Shown: positions 45,176 to 57,140, counted from the stretch's first letter. The stretch: 64,000 bases of DNA from Diphasiastrum complanatum (GCA_029204225.1 CM055109.1:18157590-18221589), one strand, 5' to 3'. The notes: generated by a model from the sequence alone, not told the origin. Numbers and translations: made by a program.

Positions 45176-46098
45176 GTAAGGCCTTATTCGGAGGAATCAT
45201 ATGTAAGCAATAATTTAATCTCTGTGAAATTTTGGCTTTAAACATTAAATTTGTCCTTAGTACTGTATGTGACTCCCTTGCACAACTTCCAACCTAATGG
45301 CATAACAGGAACCTTAGAGGCTTAACCATTTTTTTCAGCACCAAGAGGCAGGCTTATGCATCTTCTTACATAGATCTATTGAGGTAAAGCACTAGAAAAC
45401 TTCTTGCTAGGCCACTTTTCACTGATTGCATATGCATGTGTTCCCAACTTTGTGGGACTAGTAGATGGAAGTTGTGCTAACTCTAGTTTAGACCTTATCC
45501 TTGTCAAATATGGGGGTGTCATTCTAAACCATAGAAGCCTAGATGTAGATGATTGTTTGACCAAGTGGACTAGTTACTTTTATCTACACAGAATTCTTGA
45601 AGAAAAAGAGATTGAGAAAGAAAGAAAGAAGAAAGCTTTATTAATGTCTTTACCATGCCAAAAGGCATATAAGACTAGTAAATGTACATGTCAAGTATGT
45701 GGTAACAGTGGGAGCGTACGAAACGTCTCCAAAACAGAAACAAAAATAACATATCTAAATACTATGAACTGAACTGAAATAAACGAGATGATATATGAAA
45801 TATGAGACATGTGGGAGCATATGTATGGCTAAGTATCTAAGTGTCATGAATGAGGTATGACACTATCATCCGATCTTGTCTTGCTGATGCTATAGAAAGA
45901 CGTAATACGAGCTACAGCATGAATGACCATTGGTAGTCGCTGATGTCGTCTAGGGCAATGAGGCCTCCTCGTGATAGGTCAAGTAGCTCATGCTGCAACA
46001 TGAGTATGAGTTGGATGCTGTCTCTGATCTTTATGAGCAGGTAAGTCGTCGTCGTCCTCATCATCATCATCATCATATGCAAGTCCCGTCGCCTTCTC

Positions 46099-46389
46099 CT
46101 AGAGAAGAAGGAGATAATTTGAGGCCGAGAAATATGACTTTGTTGGGCAGTCTGACATAGGTCCTGTCGCAGTAGAACCCCGTATCATGAGTGCAAGGCA
46201 TCGAGACTCCTCATAAGATATGAGTGATCGCAATGTGACAGGCACGTCACGAAACAAGCAATGATATTTCATAGTATACAGGGCACCTAAAGGTAAAGTG
46301 CTCCTCCAACTCCACCTCATCCAAGGAACATAACTGGCAGCTCCGCTCCTCTCTCGGGATATCATGGAACCTCCCAGTCTCAAAGCCAA
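46099..46389 (-). pseudogene. LINE ORF2 C-terminal region
   Basis: An open frame of 96 codons lies between the RT and the 3' tail of the same LINE. In neighbouring frames Cys/His residues around 46200-46330 suggest the C-terminal zinc region usual in LINE ORF2, but I cannot line them up with certainty. Confidence 0.45.
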
Positions 46390-46605
46390 CTGATGTGATG
46401 ATACGCGGAGCTATCCCAATGTAAATCTGAGACTGTGTGATAATCCTGAGTCTAGATAGTGTGACAATCCTGAGTCTAGATACGAGCTAACATGGTGGTC
46501 TGTATTCGTGAGATGCTGACCTAGTGTGATGAGGGAAGACCGGTACACCATGTCTCTGCCGCATACAATGTTGTGGGGGTGACAAAAGTGTCAAAAAATC
46601 TACAC

Positions 46606-47395
46606 TTACTGCGAGCGTCTCGAATGGACTTCCTGAAGCAAAACTGCTCTAGCTGAACAAGGGAGGCGTGCCCCTTCCCAAGTTGAGTGGTAGCTGTCTC
46701 TCACATGCTGAAGGTAGGACCAGAGAAAAGTATCCCCAAGTAAGTGTAAGAAGAAACTAACTCTAAGGTCTGTCCATCGAGAGCGAGCTCCTGACGCTGC
46801 ATGAAAGCTCAAGAAGTGTTGAAGACCATAACCTTGGTCTTCGCAACGTTCACCCCCAATCCCCATCTGGTGCAAAAGCCCTATATGCAATCCAGTTGCC
46901 TCCGTAGCCCCTCTCTGGTCAAAGATACTAGTACCACATCATCCGCATAAAGGGGGATGACAATCAAGATATCGCCAGGTCTGCAACCAGCTCCACCACA
47001 CTGTGAGATAACTCTCTCTAGCTCATCAATGTACAATCCAAAAAGAACTGGTGAAAGAGAGCAGCCCTGCTTCACCCCAACGGTGCTCCAAATATGCTCA
47101 GAAATGCCACTGTCATGTCTAAACATCCCAAAACCCTCTCATAGAGAGCCATCACTACCAAAATAATATCGGTGGAGAAGCCAAGGTCATGAAGTCTCTG
47201 AATGAGCAAGGAGCGGGGTACAGAATCAAAGGCTTTCCGGAAGTCCACAAAACAACAGTAAACCTTCTCTTTCCTGTACTTAGCTTTCTCAATCAAATCT
47301 CGTAGTGTGAAGATTTGGTTAGTGGTAGAGTACTGAGATTGGAAACCTGCTTTTCCCAATGCATGTAATCTCTTGGATTCCGCCTCTGAGCTCAC
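46606..47395 (-). pseudogene. LINE reverse transcriptase
   Basis: In order: LHALGKAGFQSQYSTTNQIF, KVYCCFVDFRKAFDSVPRSL with the first catalytic Asp, VKQGCSLSPVLFGLYIDELE after a frameshift near 47100, and YADDVVLVS, the intact active site. The following pieces (46890-46606) show an ORF2 region with further shifts. The clade is not certain. Confidence 0.85.
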
Positions 47396-47400
47396 TGCAG

Positions 47401-48020
47401 ATAGTTTAGAGTGAATTTCTAAAAGACTAGGAACACTTAGAGCCCCATAGTGTTATAAGCAACGATCTACAAGAGAGTAAACCTGATGTCAAACGGAAGA
47501 TGGTGGTTGAGATATCAAGGCAAGTAGACTATGCAATCAGAAGAAGATTAAGCCAAGCGAGAAAAATAGTAGTGAGGTTGCATAAAAGAGCAGGTAAATG
47601 CGATAAAGCATAGACACCTGCATTACTGATACCAAGGTGATAGTGCAAATTTTAATGAAAATGTTGCAATAATCTCATCATGCCAAGGGATCCAAAACTC
47701 CCATGAAGTATCATGTAGAGGAACGTATTGCATAAGTCTAGTAGTAGGAAAAAAGGTTGCATTCAAACAATCCAAACGTATCAAATGTCCACATTTGAAA
47801 TGACCTTAATTTTTTTTTTCCTTCTGGGGTTTCAAGCAATTTTATTGCGAATCCAAGAATGTAGAGGAGAGGAGGGTGCATTCTCTCCAGGAGTTAGTCA
47901 AGATTATAGAAGGCTGGCCCAAGCTGTACGTAGGTCTTTTTTAAATGTAAATGGGCCCCAAAAATCATAGTCATTTGCCCCTTTCAGGTGCTAGGACACA
48001 AAAAAAGAAAGTTTGAAAAG
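47401..48020. other. Intron 6 sequence upstream of the LINE
   Basis: No coding similarity. Some of it may be more of the same LINE, but no motif was seen. Confidence 0.3.
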
Positions 48021-48095
48021 CCCACATTTGAAACGTGTTTCAAACGTGGGGTGTTTGAAACGAGTTTGATTCAGCATTCAAACGCGTTTGAATGC
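48021..48095. repeat. Cluster of two palindromes
   Basis: 48021-48050 is a 30-bp near-palindrome (CCCAC, one mismatch, TTTGAAAC, then a 2-base centre). 48074-48095 is a perfect 22-bp palindrome with half-site GCATTCAAACG. Both share a TTTGAAAC/CAAACG core. Confidence 0.85.
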
Positions 48096-50015
48096 AACTA
48101 TGCTATGTTGATTCAAGATTATCTCACTGAAAGTCGTGGGTCCCAAAGGGTCCCAGTATGCAAATTGTATGTAGTATAGTACATGTACCAATGGTCGAAA
48201 GAGTTGACCATATTGCAAATAACTACGAAATAATTCTCTATAACTCTTCTCGTCTTAGAATAGACAAGGGTGTAACATTGGTATAAAAGTGATGATGCTG
48301 AAAAATGACGTTGGAAAATGAAGATACAAAAACCCAACTCCAAATTTAATTGGCATGGAAACTTATGAAGGATGATGTCACAAAAGAAAAGATACCAAAG
48401 GAATATTGACACCAAAAAATTTATGCCCCAAAAATGGAAAGTTTGAAGGATAATTTCTCAAAAAAGGGAGATATCGAAGAAATTGCTAAAAAGAGTATTG
48501 TTGGCCAACTTCTTTGTCTCCATGGAGATTGTCTCGATACTCTTGAAAAGCTTAAGTGCATTTCCGAACAATTATGTCATGCTTGCAATTTGGCAACTAT
48601 TTGATTTGTGTCTTCTTATTGAGACCAATAGCTTGTGACTCTGCTAGTACTAATCACTGAATGCTTCATGGTTCAAACTTCAATCCACCTAGCTCACACA
48701 AGCAAATATGACAGCTTCTACATTTTGTGGCAGTGTTTCTCTCTTGAAAACGACCTGCAAGGCAACAATTTGTAGTTCTGGTTCAACTTTGAGGCTTTCT
48801 AGGTTATCTTTTGTGCATGGCATTGTCCCTAGTAATGAGATTCACCATTTTGGAGGCTTGAGTACATGAATGCATGGGGAACAGTAGGAAAAATAGTTTT
48901 AATGAAAGACCAACCAAAGCAGGGATAAAAGAGAATACCTCACATTTAAGGCAGGAGAAATTTGTAGGCTAGTGTGCTGCACATTTTCATCATATACAGT
49001 CCACAGATACAAAACTGAAGAATTTCACAATCTTTGTTGCCCAAAAAGCTCCCACACACATGCAGTTTAGGTAAGGTGCAGGTCAGAAAAAATTGCTCTA
49101 ATTCCAACAACATGATGTGACAACCAACATTACGACAAATTGTGTAACTACTCGACCTTACATTAATGCTGGCTTCCATGGCCTCGGTGGCACCATTTGT
49201 GATTCCATGGAAACTACGACTAGCATATTTCTACTCTTCATTTGCTGACAAGCACTATTGGAGATAGTTTACATAGGAGTGAGAAATCCATGTCCAATAT
49301 GGTAGAAGAATCTCACAATGACCCTGACAGTTAAGAAATATGATTCCAAGTATCAAAGTTGTGCACAAGTTCTGGTTCTGTACTCAGCCTGCAATAAGTA
49401 TAAGTTGCAGCAAAACATGGAGTGAATGATAGTTGTACTACCAAGATACCTCTCTCCTGCTCTCAACGTACACCAAGGTTTTATCCTTTCCCTTTTTTAA
49501 CTACCTTGTATACATCAGTGAAATAGTAAAATCAATATCTATGCTAGTCCCACTGTTAGCAAAGCTGTTATTACAATTATAGGCCTGCTAATTGCCAATC
49601 GAAATCTGTATACTTGCTTTCTAGATTTTATTTATTTTCACTCTCTAGTAATGTCTGTCACAATGATTCTGGAAATATCTAGTTTTTTTTTATGGAGTGG
49701 TGATATACAGAGGCATCATAAAGGTTTTGTGGTACTGGAAACGAGAATTTGCCTTTCAGCCAGTATGTTGCATGGTCTGGCTGTGAACTTCACCTAAGAT
49801 TTTTTGTTTTTTTATTCATGAGAATGTTGTTGATTTAGGGTACTCACTAAAGCTCAAGTTTGAGCCATGGAGCAGCATTGACGTGTATATTTTGTTTTAA
49901 TCAACTCTTGTTCACCGTAAAAGTTGAAGAAGTAATGACTGCAAAAGTTTTGTGGGGAGCTTATGCCAATACTTCTCTTTAAGTCTTGTTGGCTTTATTC
50001 ACATCCTCACTGTAG
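48096..50015. other. 3' part of intron 6
   Basis: About 1.9 kb of AT-rich sequence with no recognised repeat or coding similarity, ending in the acceptor cctcactgtag. Confidence 0.4.
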
Positions 50016-50102
50016 GCTTTTATAAAGTGCAAGCATTATTACGGAGTCCAGTTTGTGAAGCGGCTCCATGTTTTGAAGGATAGAAGATTACAGAAAGCAG
50101 AG
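50016..50102 (+). CDS. IFT121: IFT121 exon 7 of the window (29 codons)
   Basis: This short exon is too small to stand out as an open reading frame. The acceptor is cctcactgtag and the donor gtctgt, phase 0. It encodes AFIKCKHYYGVQFVKRLHVL and ends at LQKAE, matching the family's AFVRCKDYQGI.FVKRL segment that follows the HPKLW helices. It joins exon 6 (ending LSIAEK) without a gap. Confidence 0.88.
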
Positions 50103-50289
50103 GTCTGTTTGCCCCTTGGAAGCTACTCTGCTAAATATAAGAAAAGATCGTGAAACATCGATTATATTCTATTTGTTTAGATTGTCAACTTTAAGTATGG
50201 TTCAAAGATATTGCTTGATTCCAGAGAAAACGCATGTTGAATGAGTTTGCAGCATGTATTGCATTTCAGTGTAAATTTGACCTTATAGA

Positions 50290-50417
50290 ACACATATGTT
50301 TACTAGTACTAAGATATTCCATGTTATGTACCAGTTGAGTTTCAATATCAATTACACATATGTTCACTAGTACTAAGATAATCCATGTTATGTACCAATT
50401 GAGTTTCAATATCAATT
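50290..50417. repeat. 64-bp tandem duplication in intron 7
   Basis: Two head-to-tail copies (50290-50353, 50354-50417) beginning acacatatgtt and differing at about three positions. Confidence 0.9.
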
Positions 50418-50776
50418 ACACCATATTGAGAGCACCCAGAGACTTGATCTTTTGTACCTACTTTCCAGGACAATTTTAGAATGCTTTCATCTACATAATC
50501 CAATCTCTTCAAAGACAGGTTGACTAGTATGTGTATGCTTTTTACATTCTTCTGAAGGGCTCCTTGCTAGTTTCTGCATGCTGATTGAGGTGTACACTGA
50601 CCACTGATTTTCTGGTCTTTTGCCCTTTCCCAGTTTGGAATTGTCTGCACCTGATTGTGCCTAGAACCTTTTCTCCTTTAAATAAATTTAGATTAGGATT
50701 TCCAAATAGTGTTGCAAATATTTCGGGGCTTTCCTGAAAGTTGACTTAAGTAGATTCTCTCAATGTTTTATTTCAG

Positions 50777-50883
50777 GTCTGTGTGTACTTCAAAAGATTT
50801 GATGATGCACAACGCATGTACTTTGACATGGACAGAAATGATTTGGCAATATCAATGAGAATGAAATTGGGGGACTGGTTCAT
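50777..50883 (+). CDS. IFT121: IFT121 exon 8 of the window (35 codons plus 2 bases)
   Basis: The acceptor is ttttatttcag and the donor the consensus gtaagt. It encodes [20 protein letters not shown] then [15 protein letters not shown], a highly conserved IFT121 stretch. It ends with two bases (AT) of a split codon that is completed by the first base of exon 9 to give Ile. Confidence 0.9.
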
Positions 50884-51059
50884 GTAAGTGTATATCTCGT
50901 ATTGACTGTGTACTATTTAAAGATGTTTTTTAATAAAAGCTTACTATCTGCAGCGTTTGATTGTAGTGACCAATAAAATTTGTTGATTAATATTTGAACC
51001 ATAGAATATCGTTCCATACCTTTTGGTACGAAATGTACTGTGTAATATATTATATATGA

Positions 51060-51427
51060 CCTTAGGCTAAGGCACTACAAACATTAGCAAGAGCTCTACC
51101 TCTAGCTATAGTTTTACCAAATCCACAAGCTGAGAATTAAAGGTATCTAGGCCTCACTTTATTCCCAATAGGAACCCTAAAATAGAAGCTTCTAGACACT
51201 TGGCCCAAGCTTATCCAAAAATAGGTTCTGAGTGAAAATAGTGGCGCCTTCTTGGAGGGTTTGCACCCTTCCAGTAAGATCCCCCAGTACCAAAGAACAG
51301 TTGGCCAGTCCTAAATGCTTGCATAATAAAGGGCTTTAGGCCTGTACATGAATGAAAGGGCTTGTGGCCAACAAATGACTATGGGCCCCATAATCCATGC
51401 ACTCTATGGATCCAACAGTCCATAACA
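51060..51427 (-). repeat. Ty3-type LTR, minus strand, related to family A
   Basis: On the minus strand it begins TGTTATGGACTG at 51427, directly after a gtgggag purine run, and includes blocks like the family A LTR: gcgccactattttc and agaagcttctatttt. Above it (51428-51520) the minus strand reads like a Ty3 pol end. The 3' boundary near 51060 is uncertain. Unlike family A it starts with the usual TG. Confidence 0.6.
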
Positions 51428-51574
51428 CTCCCACATTGATTAAACATTGCCCTCAATATGGGCACGTATGAAACATCTAGTGGGAACCAACAAAGAGGTC
51501 ATCAAATATAGTTATTGTTGATAAAGGTGCATATGCTGCAAAAAGGTTCGATTCTGAACTACAAAGTGGATAAA

Positions 51575-52130
51575 GAAAGCTTTTGAGAGCAAAGAGCTCA
51601 ACCCTGCTCAAAAAAATTGTCCAACTCATGAAAAGGAGTTATATGCCATAAGCCACGCTTTGAAGGCATGGAGGCATTATTTGTATGGTGTGGAATTCTA
51701 TATGTACACCAACCATGACACTTTGAAGTATTTATGCAACTAGCCGGTGGACCTAAGAGGGCGGCAAGCCAGATGGGCAGAGTTGATGTAAGAATTTCAC
51801 ATGGAGATTCGGTACAAGAATTTCACATGGAGATTCGGTACAAGAAGGTTATCGAAAATCGTGTGGCTGATGCACTATCTCGGATAATGTATCAGATGTC
51901 CTTTGTGGTCATAGAAAGTGACCTGATTGCTGAGATCAGACAGGCTCAGCAGGAGGATCCTCATTGTAAGGAAATTGTGAGGGAGACAAATCTTGTGCCA
52001 TTAAATCTCCTAAAGAGAGTTCTAGTCTTTTTACTCTTACTTACCTTAGGAATACCGTAGAGAATGGTATAGTAAAGAGAAATGGCAAACTTCTAATTCC
52101 AGCTCATGAGGAGATGTGTAAGAAGATTTT
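51575..52130 (+). pseudogene. Family B-like RNase H fragment
   Basis: Reads AFESKELNPAQKN, HEKELYAISHALKAWRHYLY, YMYTNHDTLKYLCN then a stop, and NRVADALSRIMYQMSFVVIE. The D of the TDH motif is N here. A 26-bp tandem duplication (51791-51842) lies in the frame. It ends in the linker to integrase. Confidence 0.8.
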
Positions 52131-52244
52131 GTTTATTCAGCTATGGTGGGGAGGAGATTGAGCAACCAGCTCCTATCTTTTGTTGAAGTCATGCTTTGTA
52201 CAGGTTTATGGAAAGTAATCATTCTTTTCACATATTTAGTGAAA

Positions 52245-52575
52245 CTATAAATCTGAATTTTGTTTGAGATTTTGTAGAGGCCATTCCATGTGATGAAAAC
52301 TTTGAAGTTTGGGTAGATTGTAATCTGGAGAACTAACAGAGTTTTTATAAGTGTACTCACATAAGACATAAATGTTGATCTCAATCATGTCCAGTAGGAG
52401 AAACATAATGGTGCAAGTATCCTCTAGGACGTGATTAGTGACCTTAAAGTAGCCATCAATAGATGAATGGTAAGCAAAACCCATAAGTGTCTCAACATCC
52501 AAGACATGCATTACTTAGTCTAGAAGCCAAAAGTAAACTTCGTATCCCAATCAGTTAAAATGAATCACAAAAGTC
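52245..52575 (-). pseudogene. Family A-like integrase fragment
   Basis: On the minus strand DWDTKFTFGF, then after a frame change MHVLDVETLMGFAYHSSIDG and VTNHVLEDT resemble the integrase core at 6960-7090. It ends at about 52579 where a family B LTR begins. Confidence 0.6.
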
Positions 52576-52578
52576 CAG

Positions 52579-52896
52579 GATGGTCCTCCTACTCGCTTGC
52601 CAATGTGTCAGGGTACTGCCAAGTGGCAAGTGTCGATTGTGCATGGGGTTCGCCAAGTGGACATTAGGAAAGGGTCAGGGTTAAGTGGGTGCTTGAGGAT
52701 TGTGTATAAGTGAGCCTAGAGAGAGGCATTCCTCATCATAATCTATGCAGCAAGTGGCTGGGAGGAGACTTAGCAGCAGTGCCCTTATGTGTTTATGTGG
52801 ATAGTTTGCCATGTACTTTGAAGAGACATCAATAAAGTGGATATTTTGGAGCCTACTTTGGTGTGCTTTGAGTTGTATTTAGATAGCTTTGTGATA
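52579..52896 (+). repeat. 3' half of a family B LTR
   Basis: Shares gtactgccaagtggc, gcctagagagaggcattcct and tctatgcagcaa with the LTR at 13543-14241, and contains a possible polyadenylation signal, caataaagtgg, at about 52830. It ends just before the PBS. Confidence 0.8.
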
Positions 52897-52898
52897 TT

Positions 52899-52910
52899 TG
52901 GTATCAGAGC
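52899..52910 (+). other. Primer binding site, initiator Met tRNA
   Basis: TGGTATCAGAGC, two bases after the LTR. Confidence 0.9.
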
Positions 52911-53503
52911 AGTTCCTTTCCAGGATTGTGTGAGGATTGGCATCACTTTCGTTTGCAATTAGGGTTTATTGGATGCTAGGTGGGTCAGCACCCTCCTACA
53001 GGAGTTTTTCTAAGCATTTTGAGAGCCCTAAAGCTTACAGATTGCAGCCCTATGGTGGATTGCTGGTCCTTGGGCAGCCTTTGAGCATATACTGTTGTTT
53101 AGCCTACTTTTTCTCTTTGCTTTTGTAATCAGCCTTCCTTAGTTTTGTAAAAGTGTTTGTAACTTTTTCAATTCTCAGTATTTTTCGAATCTGACAGTTG
53201 CTATAGTCTTCTGGTGGTAAGTCGTTGGTGGGGTAGTGCCTATCAGATTCCTATTCTGGTATTTCCTCTTGTTTTTTCAAGATTGTCAATTTCAAACCCT
53301 TGTTTGTTGTTTTTTAAAGAAAAAGAATTTGTGGGTGGCCATATTTCGCCATATATCCAGTTCCTTTAGGAACTCAAGGTAGTCCCTCTGTGTAGCTTGT
53401 TTGGGCTGAGAAAAGCCTATTTGTGCTTTGTTTCAAGTGCTTTAGTTGCTAGTTTTTTGCATAATTTTGCAAGTTGCTCAGTGTTTCCTGGCTAGTTTTT
53501 GCT
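52911..53503 (+). other. Leader of the rearranged family B element
   Basis: About 0.6 kb of T-rich non-coding sequence between PBS and gag. Confidence 0.6.
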
Positions 53504-54500
53504 ATGGCATCTTCTAGTGATACTACACATGATTCTCAGAGGATCGATGCACTTTCTGTCAAAGTTGATGGCATGGATCAGATGCTAAAGCAAATCTTAG
53601 AACGATTGAAGCCTGGCCATCCACCTGAAAGAGTTAGTGCAACAGGGAATTTGGGTGGTGAGTCTGGTTCAACTGACAGAGATGCAGATCTTGGCAGGAA
53701 GCGCAAGCTGACGTCCATTAAGGACTTGAAACCTCCAAAGTTTACAAGTGCAATAGCGGTAAGAACCACAGATGCAGTGGAAAACTGGCTACAGAAATGG
53801 GAAAAGGCCTTTGGAATTGCTGAAGCTACCTATCAGTTACAGGAATCGACACAACGATGGTGGAGAAAGGTTGAAAAAGATGGCCTTGTACCGGATTCCT
53901 AGGAGGCATTTCGACAAATGTCTGTGCAAAATTGGGTGCCTCTAGACGAAAAGAATCGACCCATGCAACAGGGGACATGCCTCAAGCAAGGCAATTGGTC
54001 GGTTCAAGAATATGTTGATCGGTATAGAGAGGAGTTGTTGAGGACTCCTAAGGATGTGCCTATGTATTTACAGGTGTTCTATTTCATCGAAGGACTCAGG
54101 GAGAGTTTGCGGCCTTTTGTGCGAAAGGAGCAAACACACACTATTCAGAATGCCATTCAGATGGCTCTTTATTATGAAGATGGGAAGAAGTCCCATAAAC
54201 CTACTGCGGGAACCTCGAGTGGTCAAGGCCAAGGGGGCCAAATGCCTTGGGGTAAGCGCAAATTCAAGAAGCTTAAAAGGCCAATGGCAAGGGCAAGGAC
54301 AAGGGCAAGTTCCAGGTGGCCAAAAGGGTAAAGGGGTTGGTGCTCCAAAGGCAAAGGGTTGTATGGGCGGCCTAATGCCCAAGGGGGTCAATGCTCTATG
54401 TTGTCGCCACAAGACCAAGAGAGAGCAAAAAGAGAGAATCTATGCTTTGGATGCTTGGGACAACATCGGTGGACGGAATGTCCACGAAACCAGATGAGAA
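53504..54500 (+). pseudogene. Family B gag, two nonsense codons
   Basis: Starts MASSSDTTHDSQRIDALSVK with a coiled N-terminus, LTSIKDLKPPKFTSAIAVR, and capsid motifs AVENWLQKWEKAFGI and QGNWSVQEYVDRYREELLRT. Then comes a basic Gly/Gln/Lys-rich linker and NLCFGCLGQHRWTECPRN, the zinc knuckle. The whole protein stays in one frame and is broken only by stops at about 53900 and 54329, so it is the best-kept gag in the window. Confidence 0.87.
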
Positions 54501-54862
54501 CCACTTATAGCCTTCAAGTAGAGCAGCAGCAGCAACCAATGGAAGTAGAAGAGATCTTGTCAGAAGCTAATCCTGATGTTCCTCATTTGATGAATGTTTC
54601 TGTGGTGCGGAAGGTGGACACGGCTCCTCCAGTGACACTATCAAAAGCGTCACAATATGGGTATCAGTTTCCTGACACTTCTTTGATAGTTATGCATGGA
54701 CAGCTTTGTGGTAGAAGTATTTTAGTTTTATTTGACACTGGGTCCTCGCATAATGTCATAAATTCAACTCTTGTTAAGAAGTTAAAAGTGAGCACACAAC
54801 CGTCCAAGTACCAGTACACAGTCGGAGATGTGGGACACGAGGGTTGTGAGTATGCCTTTTAA
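54501..54862 (+). pseudogene. Family B aspartic protease
   Basis: In the same frame as gag: MHGQLCGRSILVLFDTGSSH carries an intact DTG active site, followed by NSTLVKKLKVSTQPSKYQY. The frame is lost near 54840, where a short deletion turns the expected MADG segment into GDVG. Confidence 0.82.
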
Positions 54863-54879
54863 CTATTCAGAGTTATCCT

Positions 54880-56041
54880 GAGGAGTTGGATTTTGAGATA
54901 ACTCGTTTGGCGCGCTTTGATGTTGTTCTGGGGATGTGTTGGCATGCGATGCGGAAGCCTTACATAGCCTGGGATACTCATGTGTATGAGTTTCAGCATG
55001 GTGGTAAGCTTCATTCCATCCGTGGTGAGCGGGATGTGCCTCCAGGACCACTGGTCTCAGCTACACAACTGCGTAAGGTAAGCTGGATATGACTACTAGT
55101 ACTAGTGAGAGTAGCATGTGGTAGGCACAAGACAATACTTCAGCTAACCTAGACCGTGAAATTAGGAGTGAGTTTGCAAATGTGTTTACTGATGATTTGC
55201 CATCTGCATTACCGCCTAATAGAAATGTTGAACATAAGATTGAGCTTATTCCCGGATCCTGTCCTGTAAATAGACCACCTTATAGAATGAGTTTGAGAGA
55301 GGAAGAGCAGGTGAGGAAGATGCTAGAGGACTATCTTGTACATGGGTAGATTAGGCCTAGCTTCTCACCTTTTGCCGCGCCAATCGTTCTAGTGAAAAAG
55401 AAGGACGGATCTTGGCGTATGTGTGTGGAGTATCAAGGCCTTAATAAGATTACTATTAAGCTTCGATATCCTATGCCACGTATTGATGATTTGCTTGATG
55501 CTCTTCATGGTGCCACCGTATTTAGTAAGATAGACTTGAAGAGTGGGTATCATCAGGTTAGAGTTCGTGAAGAGGATGTTCATAAAACTGCCTTCCAAAC
55601 TCGGTTTGGTCATTGTGAGTATCTTGTGATGCCCTTTGGTTTGACTAACCCCCCAGCTACATTCATGATGTTGATGAATGATGTACTCAAACCATATATG
55701 GGTAAGTTTGTTGTAAACTTTATTGGTGATATTTTGACTTACAGTGCAGGTGAGTTAAGCATGTGACCCACCTTAGGACTGTGTTGTCTACCTTGAGGGA
55801 AAACAAATTGTTTGCTAATGCAAAAAAGAGCGAACTTTTTAAAAGGGAAATTGAGTATCTAGGTCATATTGTGACTGCTAACGGAGTAAGACCGGATCCT
55901 AAAAAGGTTGTTGTGATCGTTGCGTGGCCTGTGCCAGCTGATTTGACAGCATTCAAGTCTTTTCTAGGATTGGCATTGTTTTATAGAAAATATGTTAAGA
56001 ACTTCTCCCGTATCACAGCACCTTTGACAGATCTAACTTAA
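54880..56041 (+). pseudogene. Family B reverse transcriptase, active-site mutant
   Basis: The lead-in ITRLARFDVVLGMCWH is followed by [48 protein letters not shown] and [20 protein letters not shown], then FIGDILTYS. The sister copy at 16540 has FVDDILVY, so the first Asp of the catalytic pair is Gly here. Stops lie near 55092 and 55348, and a frameshift near 55755. Confidence 0.87.
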
Positions 56042-56520
56042 AAGAACAAGTTTGGTGAGTGGACTGGAACTGCAGCAAGCAAGCTTTGATCAGTTAAAGC
56101 AAGCTATCGCTGAGTGCATCACTCTAAAAATTATTGATCCTCTAAAACCCTATATCCTTGATACGGGATGCGAGTGACATTGTTGTGGGGGCAGTGTTGA
56201 TGCAAGAGGGAAGGCCTGTAGCCTTCGAGAGCAAAAAGCTCACCTCGGCACAGCAGAATTACGCAACTCATGAGAAAGAGTTGTTTGCCATAATCCAGGT
56301 GTTAAAGGTATGGAGGCATTATTTGTACGGATCCGAGTTTTATGTGTACACTGATCATGAGTATTTCTACAACTAGCCCAATCTCAGAGGCCGACAGGCG
56401 AGATGGTTATGCAAGAATTTCAGATGGAAATTCGGTATAAGAAAGGGGCAAAAATAAAGTGGCTGATGCATTGTCTCGAATAGTGTATCAAATGTCATTT
56501 GTGGTCATTGAAAATGACCT
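56042..56520 (+). pseudogene. Family B RNase H
   Basis: RDASDIVVGAVLMQEGRPVA, EKELFAIIQVLKVWRHYLYG and FYVYTDHEYFYN are readable, with stops and a deletion in the connecting loop, then ADALSRIVYQMSFVVIE. The D of ETDAS is reached only through a frameshift near 56160. Confidence 0.82.
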
Positions 56521-57140
56521 ATGGGTTGAGATAAAGAAGGCTCAACTAGAGGATCCTCTGTGTAAGAAAGTGGAGCTTGAGGTGAGTCATGGCCATGCAA
56601 AGTCTCAGGAGGAGAGCTCTATCCCCTTTGCTCGCACTTATCTTAAGTATACCATAGAAGATGGTTTTGTTAAGAGGAATGGCCAGCTTGTGAGGAGCTA
56701 CGTAGGAAAATCTTGCATTCCTGTCATGATAGCCCTAGTGCAGGTCATCCTGGTGTGGATAAGACTTGTGAGTTGATCCGGACGTAGTTTCTGGTGGCCT
56801 AAGATTAATAAAGATGTCCATAGTTATGTGACACATTGTTTTAAGTGTCAAGTTAACAAAGTCCAAAGGATTAAAGTTCCTGGATCGTTACACCCCTTGC
56901 CTATTCCAAAGGGAAGATGGGAGAGTGTATCAATGGACTTTATTACACACTTGCCTCGTACGCAGCTTCAGCATGATACCATAATGGTTGTGGTTGACAG
57001 ACTCACAAAAATGGCTCATTGCATTCCAACCCATATTAAGATTGATGCACCTGGGGTAGCTAATCTATTTATACAACATGTATTCGGACTTCATGGGTTA
57101 TCATCATCCATAGTGTCTGATAGAAATCCACGCTTTACGG
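56521..57140 (+). pseudogene. Family B integrase, truncated
   Basis: The zinc region is broken by stops, then THCFKCQVNKVQRIKVPGSL, SMDFITHLPRTQLQHDT and VDRLTKMAHCIPTHIKIDAP, and finally LHGLSSSIVSDRNPRFTG. Homology ends just after the second Asp (SDRNPRF); the E-containing part is replaced by an inverted LTR half. Confidence 0.82.

Larger units (their letters stand above)
45605..47400 (-). mobile_element. 5'-truncated LINE with reverse transcriptase and hairpin tail
   Basis: RT sequence (47395-46880), later ORF2 sequence (to about 46099) and a 3' untranslated part run in order on the minus strand to ATGCCTTTTGGCAT (45668-45655), then gacattaataaagctttc and CTTTCTTTC. This copy links the tail seen throughout the window to a coding LINE. 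It includes acg/tca-rich stretches near 46040-46080. It lies in intron 6. Confidence 0.8.

Noticed and set aside
46040-46080. Short cat/atc repeats as a satellite or CRISPR-like array
   Set aside because: A few trinucleotide repeats only; no spacer-repeat structure.
54068-54418. 116-codon Pro-rich minus-strand frame
   Set aside because: Antisense shadow of the Gly/Gln/Lys-rich gag linker.
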